A DNA stretch of 64,000 bases from Tetragonia tetragonoides (Eukaryota > Streptophyta > Magnoliopsida > Caryophyllales > Aizoaceae): assembly GCA_038025085.1 (NCBI GenBank), contig CM076152.1:35343501-35407500 (forward strand). Reading direction: 5' to 3'. Below, piece by piece: positions 51,969-62,540 of this stretch. The translations under genes were made by a program, and so were the position numbers. Below the pieces are notes generated by a model. It searched no databases. It saw nothing but the letters and a program-made list of their open reading frames with translations, and was not told the origin of the DNA. Position 1 is the stretch's first letter, and each line of letters begins with the position of its first letter.

Positions 51969-52745
51969 TTTGGAATCGGTTGGAGCGCATATCAATGTTA
52001 TTTGTTGCATAGTTGATGATCTTAAAACTTTTATTAATAAAGCCCACTATAAAAGGAGGGGTAATCTTTAAAGCAAGTTATCAATCTTTTTTATTTTAGC
52101 TTTTACCTTGCTAGAGTGGGGCTTGGCCCAACAGTCCAAGATCCTTATAAATTTCTAGGGTCAAAACTCAGAAGACACCACATGACTACTTGAGTGTTTG
52201 CAGCAATTAGAGCCCACAAAGGGAGACCCACAGCGTGTTGTGCGAAGCGATGATTGCTTGAGAACTGTAAGTTTTCACGGATGTGGCAACTGGACAGCCA
52301 ATACATAAAACTCAAATAGAGATTCTTTGATCGATGCTTAAAGTCAACAGTTTTTAAACGACAAATAAATGTACAAAAACGTTCAAGAATCAAGAATAAA
52401 GGGGCGTCCCGTTCATTAAGATTATGTTTGGCACGAACAAATATCTTTTTAATAAAATCTACAATTTAAAGCTTGCAGTTAGTGTTTTTTACTCTCTTTT
52501 ACCAAACAGTTTGTCATTAGATTTTGAGTCTGCAGCTATAGCTATACCTAATTTTGTGAAAGTTATCCTTACAAGCTTTCACCAGCAGCTAAAACTACCG
52601 CTACAACTAATTTATTAGCATTTTCTATCACTTTTTAGCAGTTTTCTACTAAGTAGGTCATAAAGCAATTATGTGACATACCGCTTAAAAAAAAATGTAA
52701 CAAAAAATTAGATGATGTTATTTCCAGGTCAATAAACATTATTGT
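51969..52745. repeat. Shared PGIP upstream flank (PGIP-4 copy)
   Basis: Matches 43190-43357 plus 47909-48090 in its first part, and 60385-60830 in its second part (GTACAAAAACGTTCAAGAAT; TTATGTGACATA...CAGGTCAATAAA). About 230 bp (52425-52655) is extra relative to 60.7 kb and may be an insertion. Confidence 0.8.
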
Positions 52746-53483
52746 GTCTTATAAAAAAACATTAAGATGAGTTTGATCAAAAAAGAAACATATATTATCA
52801 AGTTCTATTTTAAAAAGCTAGCTCTTTTATATTTTTCCAGACCATGAAATAGTATATTATGCCTAAATTATGTGTTAGATCAAAAATAAAAATTTGTGAC
52901 AAGAAGTCGGAGTTTTAAGGGTATGTTCGATATTTTTGAAATGTTTTGTATGTGTCGTATGACGTTCAACCAATAAATTACAATCCTTTTTTTTATTTTA
53001 AAAAAGCAGAAATTTAAGGTTGGGTATATCTTTTAAGTTTACAAGAAATACGTTGGCTAGGTTTGATTCAATTCATTTTTTTCACTCAGTGTGTAGCATA
53101 CTTTTTCTCATATGCTATTATTTAGTTTAGTTAAGATAATTTGGTATTTTCGTTAAAACAGATCATTATTTAGTATTTTGAGAATCAGAGTATCTACATA
53201 AATTAATTCTTGAAAAGGAAACACACTCGCGCTACCTGAAAACCCTTAACCCCACCGAAAGAAAAATAACCCTTCGTGATCCTCCCTACACCATGTGCCA
53301 AGGGTTAGTGCTTTTATTGTCGTTTATTATTATCTTATTTTAATCTATCATATATTCATAGTTGTTTCTAAGTTTCGTTTAAAAATTTCTCATTATTGTA
53401 AGAGAATGTTGCATCTTCATATTTGTTGGTGACTTGGTGTTTATCGGTATGGTTTTTAGACTTTTGTTGGTTGACGTGGGTTC
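52746..53483. other. Intergenic, no gene seen
   Basis: AT-rich. Ends at target copy TAAAT of the copia element that follows. Confidence 0.5.
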
Positions 53484-53488
53484 TAAAT

Positions 53489-54284
53489 TGTTGGAGTATC
53501 CCTCCTACATGGAGGAAGAACCCAATTAATTTGGGATATATTTGCTTACCATATGGGTTATCCATATGATGTTTAAGTGAAGGGCAATTTCGTATATTCA
53601 CTCACAAGTGGATTCCCTTATAAGCCAAAAGGTTAGAAGGGCTGAGTGCAAGAGAGAGAAAGCCTAGACACTCAAAAAATTCAGGAGAAAAGTCTAGAAG
53701 AGAAGAGGAGAGAGAGAAGAGGAGCCACCCACGAATTTTGGTGCTGGCAGCCCAGAAATCCGCCCCGATCGACGACCAAACGAACTCCGATCGTCGCGAG
53801 ATTTTAGCACGTTGTTCCTGACATCCCCCTCTTCAAATCCAACGGTCAGAATTTCATTTGGAGCTCTCTAAGTCAGTTTTCTAAATTCAGCTCTTATTTT
53901 GTACGAAATTGTATTTCCACTCTTTTGGGTGATGATTTGGGAGACTTGTTGTGCCAAGGTTGATCCTTGATGATTGTGAATACCTCTAGTTGATCTAGGG
54001 AAGAACTATTGTTGTACCCACTTGTTAATTTGTTGATTAGTGGAGGTTTTGGCACCGTTTGTTAACGGTCCCGTGGTTTTTTCCCCACATCGGGGTTTCC
54101 ACGTAAATCCTTGCGTCTCCTTGTTTATTTACTGTTTTTGGGCTGATTTATAGTTCCATTTGCTGCTGTCATTTTGGTTCAATATTGTTTGGTTGCTTGA
54201 ATTGGTTATTGCTCATCTTTGCATCACAACCGGGGAAAAAGTCTTTGTTGCTTCCGCTTGTGTATTTGTGTGCTTTCCCCAACA
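53489..54284 (+). repeat. Copia-3 5' LTR
   Basis: 796 bp, TGTTGGAGTATCCC to CCCCAACA. Contains CCTTATAAGCC (53619-53629), a possible TATA region, and a purine-rich leader after it. Confidence 0.97.
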
Positions 54285-54287
54285 TAG

Positions 54288-54299
54288 TGGTATCAGAGC
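54288..54299 (+). other. Copia-3 primer binding site
   Basis: TGGTATCAGAGC, complementary to the 3' end of plant initiator Met tRNA, three bases after the 5' LTR. Confidence 0.93.
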
Positions 54300-54338
54300 T
54301 TTGGTTAGAGTCATTGTGAATTTGTTGTGTTGTTAAAG

Positions 54339-57300
54339 ATGGATGAAAAATCTGGTGTGCACGGAATGATTAGTTTGAATTCTGGAAATTACTCCGTGTG
54401 GAAAACTAAAATGGAGGATATCCTTTATGTGAAGGATTTGTATGAACCAATTTTAAATGCAACCATACCAACTGGTGTTGTTGAAAGTGAGTGGAAAATA
54501 TTGAACCGTAAAGCCGTTGGAACAATTAGACAATTTGTTGATATGAGTGTCCTCCAACATATTGCCAATGACACGAATGCTTATACTCTTTGGAAGAAAC
54601 TTGAGACCATGTATGAAAGGAAGAATGCCTTGAGTAAAGCGTCATTGATTAGAAAACTTGTGAAACTGGAATATAAAGATGGTGATAGCATAGTAGTTCA
54701 CTTGAATGAATTTCAAAGTTTGATTAACAAGTTGTCTGCAATGAAGATGAATTTAGATGATGAGCTGCAGGCATTGCTACTACTTTGCTCATTGCCAGAA
54801 AGCTGGGACACTCTATTTGTATCACTTAGCAACTCCGCACCAGAGGGCACGCTGACAATGGAAATTGTCAAAGCTAGTTTGTTGAATGAAGAAACTAGAA
54901 GGAAGGAAATGAGTTCCTCCACACAACCAGAGGCTAATGTGACACAAGAATCAAGCAGGGGAAGAAGTAAGACTCGATATCCCCAGCATAGAGACAAGTC
55001 CAGGGGGAGATCAAAATCAAAGGGTAAGATCATTTGCCACTATTGTGATAAGCCAGGCCACATTCAAAAACATTGCAGGAAAATGAAGAGAGACAAGTCC
55101 AGAGAAAGGAAAGAAAAGGGTGAGACATTCGGGCAACAACAAGAAGAGAAAGATAACAACACCACTGCAATTGCAACAAGTGATGAATTATTTTTTATTG
55201 GTGACCATTGCCTAAATCTAGATAGTGATGATTGTACTTGGGTGATTGACACGGGTGCTTCGTTTCATCTAACCTCGCACCAAGATTACTTCTCATCTTA
55301 CACCAGCGGTGACTTTGGCTATGTAAAGATGGGGAATGATGGCTCATCCAAGATTGTAGGCATGGGTACAGTGTGTTTGGAGACATCCACAGGTTGCAGT
55401 TTGGTGTTGAGAGATGTCCGACATGTTCCAGACATTCGGCTGAATTTGATATCTCCTGGGTTGCTCGATGATGCTGGTTACTCCAGCAACTTTGGTGGTG
55501 GAAAGTGCAAGCTTATCAAAGGAAGTTTGATTGTGGCTCGTGGGAGCAAGCAGAGATCCTTGTATGTGATGCAAGCTAAGTTGTGCAAAGGAGAAGTACA
55601 CGCAGTTGATGATTCCTCCAGCGAGTTATGGCACAAGAGACTTGGTCACATGAGTGAAAGAGGTATGCAAATGCTTGCTAAGAAGCAACTCCTTCCTGAT
55701 GTTCAAGGTATGTCCTTGAAACCCTGTGTTGATTGTTTAGCTGGAAAACAACATAGGGCAGCATTTCATACTCGTCCCCCATCTAGAAGAAAACATGCAT
55801 TAGATCTTGTTCACACTGATGTATGTTCTATGGATACTAAGTCACATAGCGGTGCACTTTATTTTGTTACTTTTATTGATGATTATTCTAGAAAACTGTG
55901 GGCTTTTGTGTTGAAAACCAAAGACCAGGTACTACAGTTTTTCAAGCAGTTCCAGGCCAGAGTTGAGAGAGAAACAGGCCGGAAGCTCAAGTGTGTTAGA
56001 GCTGACAATGGTGGAGAGTACAGGGGTCCATTTGAAGAGTATTGCAAAGTACAGGGCATCAGGCTTGAGAAGACAGTTCCCAAGACACCTCAGCTGAATG
56101 GACTTGCAGAGAGAATGAACAGAACAATTGAAGAAAGAATTCGATGTATGCTCTCTCATGCGAAGCTGCCTAGGATTTTTTGGGCCGAGGCAATGTTTAC
56201 AGCAGTGTACCTCATCAACCGGTCACCTTCAGTTCCTCTTAATGGAGATGTTCCGCAGAGAGTATGGACTGGTAAAGAGGTATCATTCAGCCACCTGAGA
56301 GTCTTTGGGTGCCTTGCATATGTTCATATTCCCAGAGATGAGAGGTCCAAGCTTGATAGCAAGACAAAGCCATGCATCTTCCTAGGGTACTCAGAGGATG
56401 AGTTTGGGTACAGATTGTGGAATCCAGTTAGCAGGAAAGTGATTAGAAGCAGAGATGTAGTGTTCTTTGAAGACAAAACCTTTGCAGATTGTGAGAAGAA
56501 GAAACAACCAGAGCCTTCTCCTAGTGACAGCGCCAACTCAGATCCAATATTTCCTGAAGTAACTCCTAGAGTTCAAGGGGGAGAACAACAGGAAGATGGC
56601 AATGATGATCATAACAGTGATGATGGTGATGATGTTCAGCCACCACCAGATCATACACATGAAGAAGAACCCCATGTACAACCAGAACCACAGTTGAGAA
56701 GATCCACCAGAGAGAGACAGCCTACCTCTAAATATCCAGCAGATGAGTATGTGTTGATGACCGACGGGGGAGAACCTGAAAGCTATGAGGAGGCTATGTC
56801 ACATGAGCACTGCAAGGAGTGGTATAATGCCATGCAAGATGAGATGAAATCCTTGCATGAGAACCACACATATGACTTAGTGGAGTTGTCTAAGGGCAAG
56901 AGAGCACTCAAGAACAAATGGGTGTACAGACTGAAAACTGGAGAAGATGGTTCACCACCTAGGTACAAGGCACGTTTGGTGGTGAAAGGCTCAGGTCAAA
57001 AGAAAGGCATAGACTTTGAAGAGATTTTCTCTCCAGTTGTAAAGATGTCTTCTGTTAGAGTTGTTCTTGGCTTAGCTGCTAGCATGGATTTGGAGTTGGA
57101 ACAACTTGATGTGAAGACTGCTTTCCTCCATGGTGACTTAGAGGAGGAAATCTACATGGAGCAACCAGAAGGTTTCCAAGAGAAGGGAAGTGAGAAGCTT
57201 GTATGCCGTTTGAAAAAGAGTTTATATGGCTTGAAACAAGCACCTCGACAATGGTACAAGAAGTTTGAGTCTTTCATGAAAGACCACAGTTTCCACAAGA

Positions 57301-58337
57301 CACATGCAGATTCATGTGTGTTTGTGAAGCATTACGCCGGAGGTGATTTTCTCATTCTCTTACTTTATGTGGATGACATGTTGATTGTTGGACAGGATAA
57401 GGAGAAGATTGCCAACCTGAAGAGTGCCTTGAGCAAGTCCTTTGCAATGAAGGACCTTGGCCCTGCAAAGCAAATTTTGGGCATGCGTATCTCTCGTGAT
57501 AGGAAGAACAAGAAGATATGGCTATCACAAGAGAGTTACATCCAGAAGCTGCTAGAGAGGTTCAAGATGGACAAAGCTAAACCCGTGAGCTCGCCACTTG
57601 CAGGTCACATGAAGCTAAGCTCCAGCCAGTGTCCTACAAGTGAGAATGACAAGAAAGAGATGATGACGGTGCCTTATGCATCCGCCGTGGGGAGTTTGAT
57701 GTATGCCATGGTATGCACTAGGCCAGACATTGCACATGCCATTGGGGTTGTTAGCAGGTTCATGTCTAATCCTGGTAAGGAGCATTGGGCAGCAGTAAAG
57801 TGGATCATGCGGTATCTCAGAGGTACTTCTAGAGTGTGTTTATGCTTTGGTCCCGGACAACCTGTGTTAGATGGCTACACAGATGCTGATTTGTCAGGTG
57901 ATATTGATGCTAGTAAGTCTACCTCCGGATACTTGATGACAATTGCAGGGGGAGCTGTTTCATGGCAATCAAAATTGCAAAAGTGTGTTGCTCTGTCTAC
58001 CACAGAATCTGAGTATATGGCAGCGGTTGAAGCTGGCAAGGAGTTTATTTGGATGAGAGATTTTCTAGAGGAGTTGGGTTTGAAACAAGACAAGTACCCT
58101 CTTTATTGTGATAGTCAAAGTGCCATCCACCTTGCCAAGAATGCAGCCTACCATTCCCGAACCAAACACATACGGAGGAGGTATCATTGGATTCGAGAAG
58201 CGGTAGAAGACAAGTCATTTGAGCTTGTGAAGATTCACACCGATCTCAACGGATCGGACATGTTGACGAAGGCCTTGCCTAAGGAGAAACTTCTTGTTTG
58301 TAGAAAGATTGCGGGCTTGGTCGAGCCCCCCATGTAG
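54339..58337 (+). CDS. Copia-3 gag-pol polyprotein, intact, 1332 residues
   Basis: Start MDEKSGVHGMISL is the first ATG; the open frame upstream of it has only GTG. Domains by residue: gag (SGNYSVWKTKMEDIL at about 17, UBN2-type to about 200), basic linker, CCHC knuckle CHYCDKPGHIQKHC at about 232-245, protease WVIDTGASFHLT at about 303, integrase zinc motif HKRLGH...CVDC at about 430-465, integrase core Asp (HTDVC, about 491), Asp (ADNGGEY, about 555) and Glu (NGLAERMNR, about 588), RT with YVDD at about 1007, and RNase H with DAD (about 1179), Glu (TESEYMA, about 1222) and DSQSA (about 1256). All catalytic residues I can check are present, with no stop or frameshift. Confidence 0.97.
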   Translation: MDEKSGVHGMISLNSGNYSVWKTKMEDILYVKDLYEPILNATIPTGVVESEWKILNRKAVGTIRQFVDMSVLQHIANDTNAYTLWKKLETMYERKNALSKASLIRKLVKLEYKDGDSIVVHLNEFQSLINKLSAMKMNLDDELQALLLLCSLPESWDTLFVSLSNSAPEGTLTMEIVKASLLNEETRRKEMSSSTQPEANVTQESSRGRSKTRYPQHRDKSRGRSKSKGKIICHYCDKPGHIQKHCRKMKRDKSRERKEKGETFGQQQEEKDNNTTAIATSDELFFIGDHCLNLDSDDCTWVIDTGASFHLTSHQDYFSSYTSGDFGYVKMGNDGSSKIVGMGTVCLETSTGCSLVLRDVRHVPDIRLNLISPGLLDDAGYSSNFGGGKCKLIKGSLIVARGSKQRSLYVMQAKLCKGEVHAVDDSSSELWHKRLGHMSERGMQMLAKKQLLPDVQGMSLKPCVDCLAGKQHRAAFHTRPPSRRKHALDLVHTDVCSMDTKSHSGALYFVTFIDDYSRKLWAFVLKTKDQVLQFFKQFQARVERETGRKLKCVRADNGGEYRGPFEEYCKVQGIRLEKTVPKTPQLNGLAERMNRTIEERIRCMLSHAKLPRIFWAEAMFTAVYLINRSPSVPLNGDVPQRVWTGKEVSFSHLRVFGCLAYVHIPRDERSKLDSKTKPCIFLGYSEDEFGYRLWNPVSRKVIRSRDVVFFEDKTFADCEKKKQPEPSPSDSANSDPIFPEVTPRVQGGEQQEDGNDDHNSDDGDDVQPPPDHTHEEEPHVQPEPQLRRSTRERQPTSKYPADEYVLMTDGGEPESYEEAMSHEHCKEWYNAMQDEMKSLHENHTYDLVELSKGKRALKNKWVYRLKTGEDGSPPRYKARLVVKGSGQKKGIDFEEIFSPVVKMSSVRVVLGLAASMDLELEQLDVKTAFLHGDLEEEIYMEQPEGFQEKGSEKLVCRLKKSLYGLKQAPRQWYKKFESFMKDHSFHKTHADSCVFVKHYAGGDFLILLLYVDDMLIVGQDKEKIANLKSALSKSFAMKDLGPAKQILGMRISRDRKNKKIWLSQESYIQKLLERFKMDKAKPVSSPLAGHMKLSSSQCPTSENDKKEMMTVPYASAVGSLMYAMVCTRPDIAHAIGVVSRFMSNPGKEHWAAVKWIMRYLRGTSRVCLCFGPGQPVLDGYTDADLSGDIDASKSTSGYLMTIAGGAVSWQSKLQKCVALSTTESEYMAAVEAGKEFIWMRDFLEELGLKQDKYPLYCDSQSAIHLAKNAAYHSRTKHIRRRYHWIREAVEDKSFELVKIHTDLNGSDMLTKALPKEKLLVCRKIAGLVEPPM

Positions 58338-58339
58338 GA

Positions 58340-58353
58340 GTGAGGGGGAGATT
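58340..58353 (+). other. Copia-3 polypurine tract
   Basis: GTGAGGGGGAGATT directly before the 3' LTR, where plus-strand priming occurs in such elements. Confidence 0.9.
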
Positions 58354-59149
58354 TGTTGGAGTATCCCTCCTACATGGAGGAAGAACCCAATTAATTTGGG
58401 ATATATTTGCTTACCATATGGGTTATCCATATGATGTTTAAGTGAAGGGCAATTTCGTATATTCACTCACAAGTGGATTCCCTTATAAGCCAAAAGGTTA
58501 GAAGGGCTGAGTGCAAGAGAGAGAAAGCCTAGACACTCAAAAAATTCAGGAGAAAAGTCTAGAAGAGAAGAGGAGAGAGAGAAGAGGAGCCACCCACGAA
58601 TTTTGGTGCTGGCAGCCCAGAAATCCGCCCCGATCGACGACCAAACGAACTCCGATCGTCGCGAGATTTTAGCACGTTGTTCCTGACATCCCCCTCTTCA
58701 AATCCAACGGTCAGAATTTCATTTGGAGCTCTCTAAGTCAGTTTTCTAAATTCAGCTCTTATTTTGTACGAAATTGTATTTCCACTCTTTTGGGTGATGA
58801 TTTGGGAGACTTGTTGTGCCAAGGTTGATCCTTGATGATTGTGAATACCTCTAGTTGATCTAGGGAAGAACTATTGTTGTACCCACTTGTTAATTTGTTG
58901 ATTAGTGGAGGTTTTGGCACCGTTTGTTAACGGTCCCGTGGTTTTTTCCCCACATCGGGGTTTCCACGTAAATCCTTGCGTCTCCTTGTTTATTTACTGT
59001 TTTTGGGCTGATTTATAGTTCCATTTGCTGCTGTCATTTTGGTTCAATATTGTTTGGTTGCTTGAATTGGTTATTGCTCATCTTTGCATCACAACCGGGG
59101 AAAAAGTCTTTGTTGCTTCCGCTTGTGTATTTGTGTGCTTTCCCCAACA
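58354..59149 (+). repeat. Copia-3 3' LTR
   Basis: 796 bp. I find no difference from the 5' LTR when reading the two side by side. Confidence 0.97.
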
Positions 59150-59154
59150 TAAAT

Positions 59155-59796
59155 ACATATTCAATCTTCTTTATTAACGGTTTTAACCAATAATTCAACA
59201 TCATATTTTATGTATCAATGCGGATAGTAGGGAAAATGCATAGGCACCCTGGAGATCGATAAAATTGTTCGAGAAATAATTGATTTAGCATAAATTGTGA
59301 GAGTCGAATTTATTTTGTATTTTAGATTTTCTATTGTTTAAAATATCAATAATTATTAATAAACAAACCAAGGAAAAAATACATACTTAGTCGAGAAGGT
59401 TCTATACAGCCACATTCTAAGAGATTTGTACACATTCACTAGAGATTGGAGTTCAGTTCATTTCATTTCAGTCCATTGGAAAAAATACACTCTTAAAATA
59501 ACGCCATATAGGAAAATGACTATCATTGTAAAAGCTACCGCGATGGTCAAAATCCAACAAACATCCAAAGATCCAATAAAGCGTATGGCCATCAAATCTA
59601 AATATTAGAGTAATTCATAAGCCCAAGGATAAACTTAAACTGAGCAAAACCCATGCAAATAGGCAACTAATAGCCAAATATGCTACAACATGCCAATGCC
59701 CCAGAAACCCTACCTTAACGTAGGTTCTTAATTATTTGAAAATAACAAACAGAGAAATAATTAGTAGCGGTCCATTCATTACAATCGCCAACTTAT
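59155..59796. other. Intergenic between Copia-3 and PGIP-5
   Basis: AT-rich, no gene. The end (about 59690-59796) is the downstream side of PGIP-5. Confidence 0.5.
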
Positions 59797-60243
59797 TTAG
59801 TTCTTAAACTTGCAAGGCGGTAAGGGGAGACCACAAAGACACTTGTTGTGCAAAAATTTCTCGGGACTAATACGCTTCAAACGCCGGCCGGTGGGGATCG
59901 GCCCGCAAAACAAGTTGTGACTCACGTCAAGGAACTGCAATGGCAACTGGCCTAGTTGTTTTGGGATTGAACCATATATATGGTTGTTTCGGATATCAAG
60001 GTTTCTTAACCCTATGGGAAATACCACTTTCGAGAAATCGAAGCTAAATTGGTTATCGTCGAGGTATATGGTGTCCAAAAACTTTTTGTTCCTCCCGAAC
60101 AAAAATGACGCGTCACCGGTAAACTTGTTGTAGGATAAGTCTAACAACATTATGTCCATTTGTCCTACGGACTTTGGAATAGGGCCAGACAACCGGTTTG
60201 CACCTACAGAGAGTAGCATTTGTGGATTTTTTAACTCCCAAAA
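59797..60243 (-). pseudogene. PGIP: PGIP-5: 3' fragment of a polygalacturonase-inhibitor-like gene
   Basis: Covers the last LRRs and C-terminal cap (LKNPQMLLSVGANRL to LPLPPCKFKN), closest in wording to PGIP-3 and PGIP-4. Homology stops at about 60243, where a small inverted-repeat element begins. An ATG at 60319-60321 lies in that element and gives a 174-codon frame, but without signal peptide or N-terminal cap it is unlikely to be a working PGIP. Confidence 0.92.
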
Positions 60244-60362
60244 CTGGCGGACATGTCTTGTGTCTATCTCTCTTCTCTCCCAAATATCCATACTAACCCT
60301 ATGAAATCCAAAGGGGCTCAAAGGGAAGGACTAAGGAGAGAGATAGACACATAGACAAGTTT
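60243..60362. mobile_element. Short inverted-repeat (foldback) element at the PGIP-5 break
   Basis: Ends ACATGTCTTGTGTCTATCTC and, on the opposite strand, ACTTGTCTATGTGTCTATCTC, about 24 bp with one or two differences. 120 bp, no coding capacity. It sits exactly where PGIP-5 loses its 5' part. Confidence 0.6.
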
Positions 60363-60384
60363 GTGTATATTACAATGGGTATAA

Positions 60385-60835
60385 TCCAATCATGGTCCTT
60401 TTACGAATGTGGCAACTGGACAGCCAATAAATAAAACTGAACAGAGATTCTTTGATCGATGCTTATTTATTAATTAGAGTCAACAATTGTTATTTTTTTT
60501 TTCTAAACAAAAAAGAGGCCGCAAGTGAATGCCGTCCAAAACACCCACGTTACGTCATGTAACGATACTGGTGTTCAATAGCAAATATATTAGACTAGCT
60601 GAACAACCAGCACAAACACTGACGCTGCTAACGTAGCACCAATGAAAGACTAGTATAGCCCGTCAAAGTGTTTTGAAATAAATGTACAAAAACGTTCAAG
60701 AATCAAGAATAAAGGGGCGACCAGATCATAAAGTCATAAAGGAATTATGTGACATATCGCTCAAAAAATATTTTAAAAAAAGTTAGATAATGTTATTGCC
60801 AGGTCAATAAATATTAATGTGACATTAGGAATATT
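60385..60835. repeat. Shared PGIP upstream flank (PGIP-5 copy)
   Basis: ATGTGGCAACTGGACAGCC, TTCTTTGATCGATGCTTA, ATAAATGTACAAAAACGTTC and CAGGTCAATAAA match 52276-52745 in the same order. Relative to that copy it has about 190 extra bases (60480-60670) and lacks 52425-52655. Confidence 0.85.
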
Positions 60836-60968
60836 TTAGATTAGATAAGAATTTGTGAGATTATTAGCATAATTTTATAAAGATTGTATAATATTAGGCC
60901 TAATATTATGCTAATAATCTAGAATATTCCTAATAATAATATGTTAATAATCTAGAATATTTCTAATA

Positions 60969-61237
60969 CTCCCTCCGTTCCGTTCAAACGCTCCCATTTG
61001 CTTTTGGCACAAAAAACAAGGAAAATTTATTTTGCCATCTACTTTCCCCACATACCCTCAACATTAACATGGGTGGAGAGAGACTTGAGGAGAGAGAAAG
61101 AAGAGGGTGGGGCTTGGGTTTTAATGGGGGTAATATTGTAAATGACTAGTAAATTCCTTACCAACTAAAGAAATGGGAGTGTTTGTATGAAACATCCATT
61201 TTAGACAAATGGGAGCGTTTGAACGGAACGGAGATAG
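60969..61237. mobile_element. Stowaway MITE
   Basis: 269 bp between TA dinucleotides, inverted ends CTCCCTCCGTTCCGTTCAAA and complement. Nearly 35-bp terminal repeats (to CGCTCCCATTTG). Confidence 0.93.
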
Positions 61238-61551
61238 TATCTACTAGAAAATATTCTCTAACAGTAATTTTACTTAAGTGAGGGTTGATATATAAATTTA
61301 TTCAGAGCTTTGATCTGGAAAAGTTACGAGAAAATGACGAATTTAAGCTGAGAATTAGAAAAAAAGTGTGAAATAAATTGTGACTTGCTTTTTGTATTAA
61401 TATTCAAGTTGTATTACGATAGGGCCTACTTTTTCGGTTTAGCACAAGCCCTTCAAAATCTTAGGGACGGCCATGCAAGAAAGAATGAGGGATGAAGAGA
61501 GGATGAAAGAAAGAAAATGAGGAGAGAGAGGAGAAAACAGAGTTTTGGTTG

Positions 61552-61790
61552 CATGGTGCTTGGGTTCTTAGTTTAGCTTAATGAGAAATATAGAGAGAAA
61601 ATGATAAAAGATATTTTGGACGCACAACATCAAAGATTCAAGCAGAACCATACACATAAAAGGGCAAACATTATTGTGAGATGGGAGACTGGGGCACTGG
61701 GGAGCCACCCAATCAACTGGGATTTGGGACAAATTGCACGGTACATGTACAATTTCTGTCGCATACTCTTGAATAATTTTAGATAGAAAA
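61552..61790 (-). promoter_or_regulatory. Orphan PGIP promoter and start region (PGIP-6 remnant)
   Basis: The minus strand has an ATG at 61552-61554 in the same CATGGTG context as PGIP-4. AACCATACACA (61648) and GGGACAAATTGCACGGTA (61726-61743) match the PGIP-4 upstream region at 50344 and 50437, in the same order and similar spacing. No PGIP coding sequence follows downstream (61551 and lower). Probably the promoter of a sixth copy whose body was deleted. Confidence 0.6.
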
Positions 61791-62531
61791 AAAAAAATAA
61801 AATCAAAAGAGTAAGGTTCTCATACTAGAGTTCAGAGCTAGCTTATTCAGTTTATATTTGTGTGGCTTTATAGGGTGCGTTCTTATTTCTATTAATTCTT
61901 TTTGATTGGGTAAGGTTTTTTTTACTGATTGGATAATGTCTTATCATTAATTCCACTGATTCGATAAAGATTACACTAATTTTCACTGATTCAGTAAGGT
62001 CATGTAGTGATTCTGTGAGTATGAGTACGTAGGATACAATCTATGTATGCAACTTATTTTCCTAGTTCTCAATTATACTTATACAGTTATACTTATACAC
62101 TATGACGCTACCAACATTTATATAGGATGTGTTTTCTTCTACTTAAGGTGCGTTTTTTAGAGTTAAACTAAATTGAATTGAATTTAACACCCTTAAATTG
62201 AAATGAACACCATTAAACTGAAAGAATTTGAAGCCCAATTTCTATGTAAAACAAAATATAAACTTTAGAGAATACACCATTACTCAGTAATCAATTCACA
62301 TTAGTGGAATTCACTTTACTAAAAAAAAAAATACACCCATTAAAAAAGCCAACAAATATATATATACTTATAACTGGGTCCTTATTTGTGTGGTGCCGAC
62401 ACGTGGGATGCCACATAGGCGAGTCACGTCGTGTGACCATGACACGTAAGCCGACACGTAAGCTCAAACATGCCACATAGAATACCACATCCTCCACCAT
62501 TAATGGCTTATCATTAGTTGACTTAATTACA
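61791..62531. other. Intergenic, no gene seen
   Basis: AT-rich, with repeated TTTTCACTGATTC / GATTGGATAA words near 61900-62010 that form a loose repeat. Nothing else supportable. Confidence 0.5.
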
Positions 62532-62540
62532 TATTTATTA

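Larger units (their letters stand above)
53489..59149 (+). mobile_element. Complete Ty1/copia retrotransposon (Copia-3), apparently young
   Basis: LTRs 53489-54284 and 58354-59149, both 796 bp and identical in my reading, TG...CA. Target duplication TAAAT at 53484-53488 and 59150-59154. Primer site TGGTATCAGAGC at 54288-54299, polypurine tract GTGAGGGGGAGATT at 58340-58353, and one open gag-pol frame. Everything needed in cis and trans appears present, so it may still be able to move; expression is not shown by the sequence. Confidence 0.98.

Noticed and set aside
54327..54338. Upstream start of the Copia-3 frame
   Set aside because: The codon there is GTG; the first ATG is at 54339.
60244..60321. 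ATG and N-terminus given to PGIP-5 by the open frame
   Set aside because: The residues come from the foldback element, without signal peptide or LRR character.
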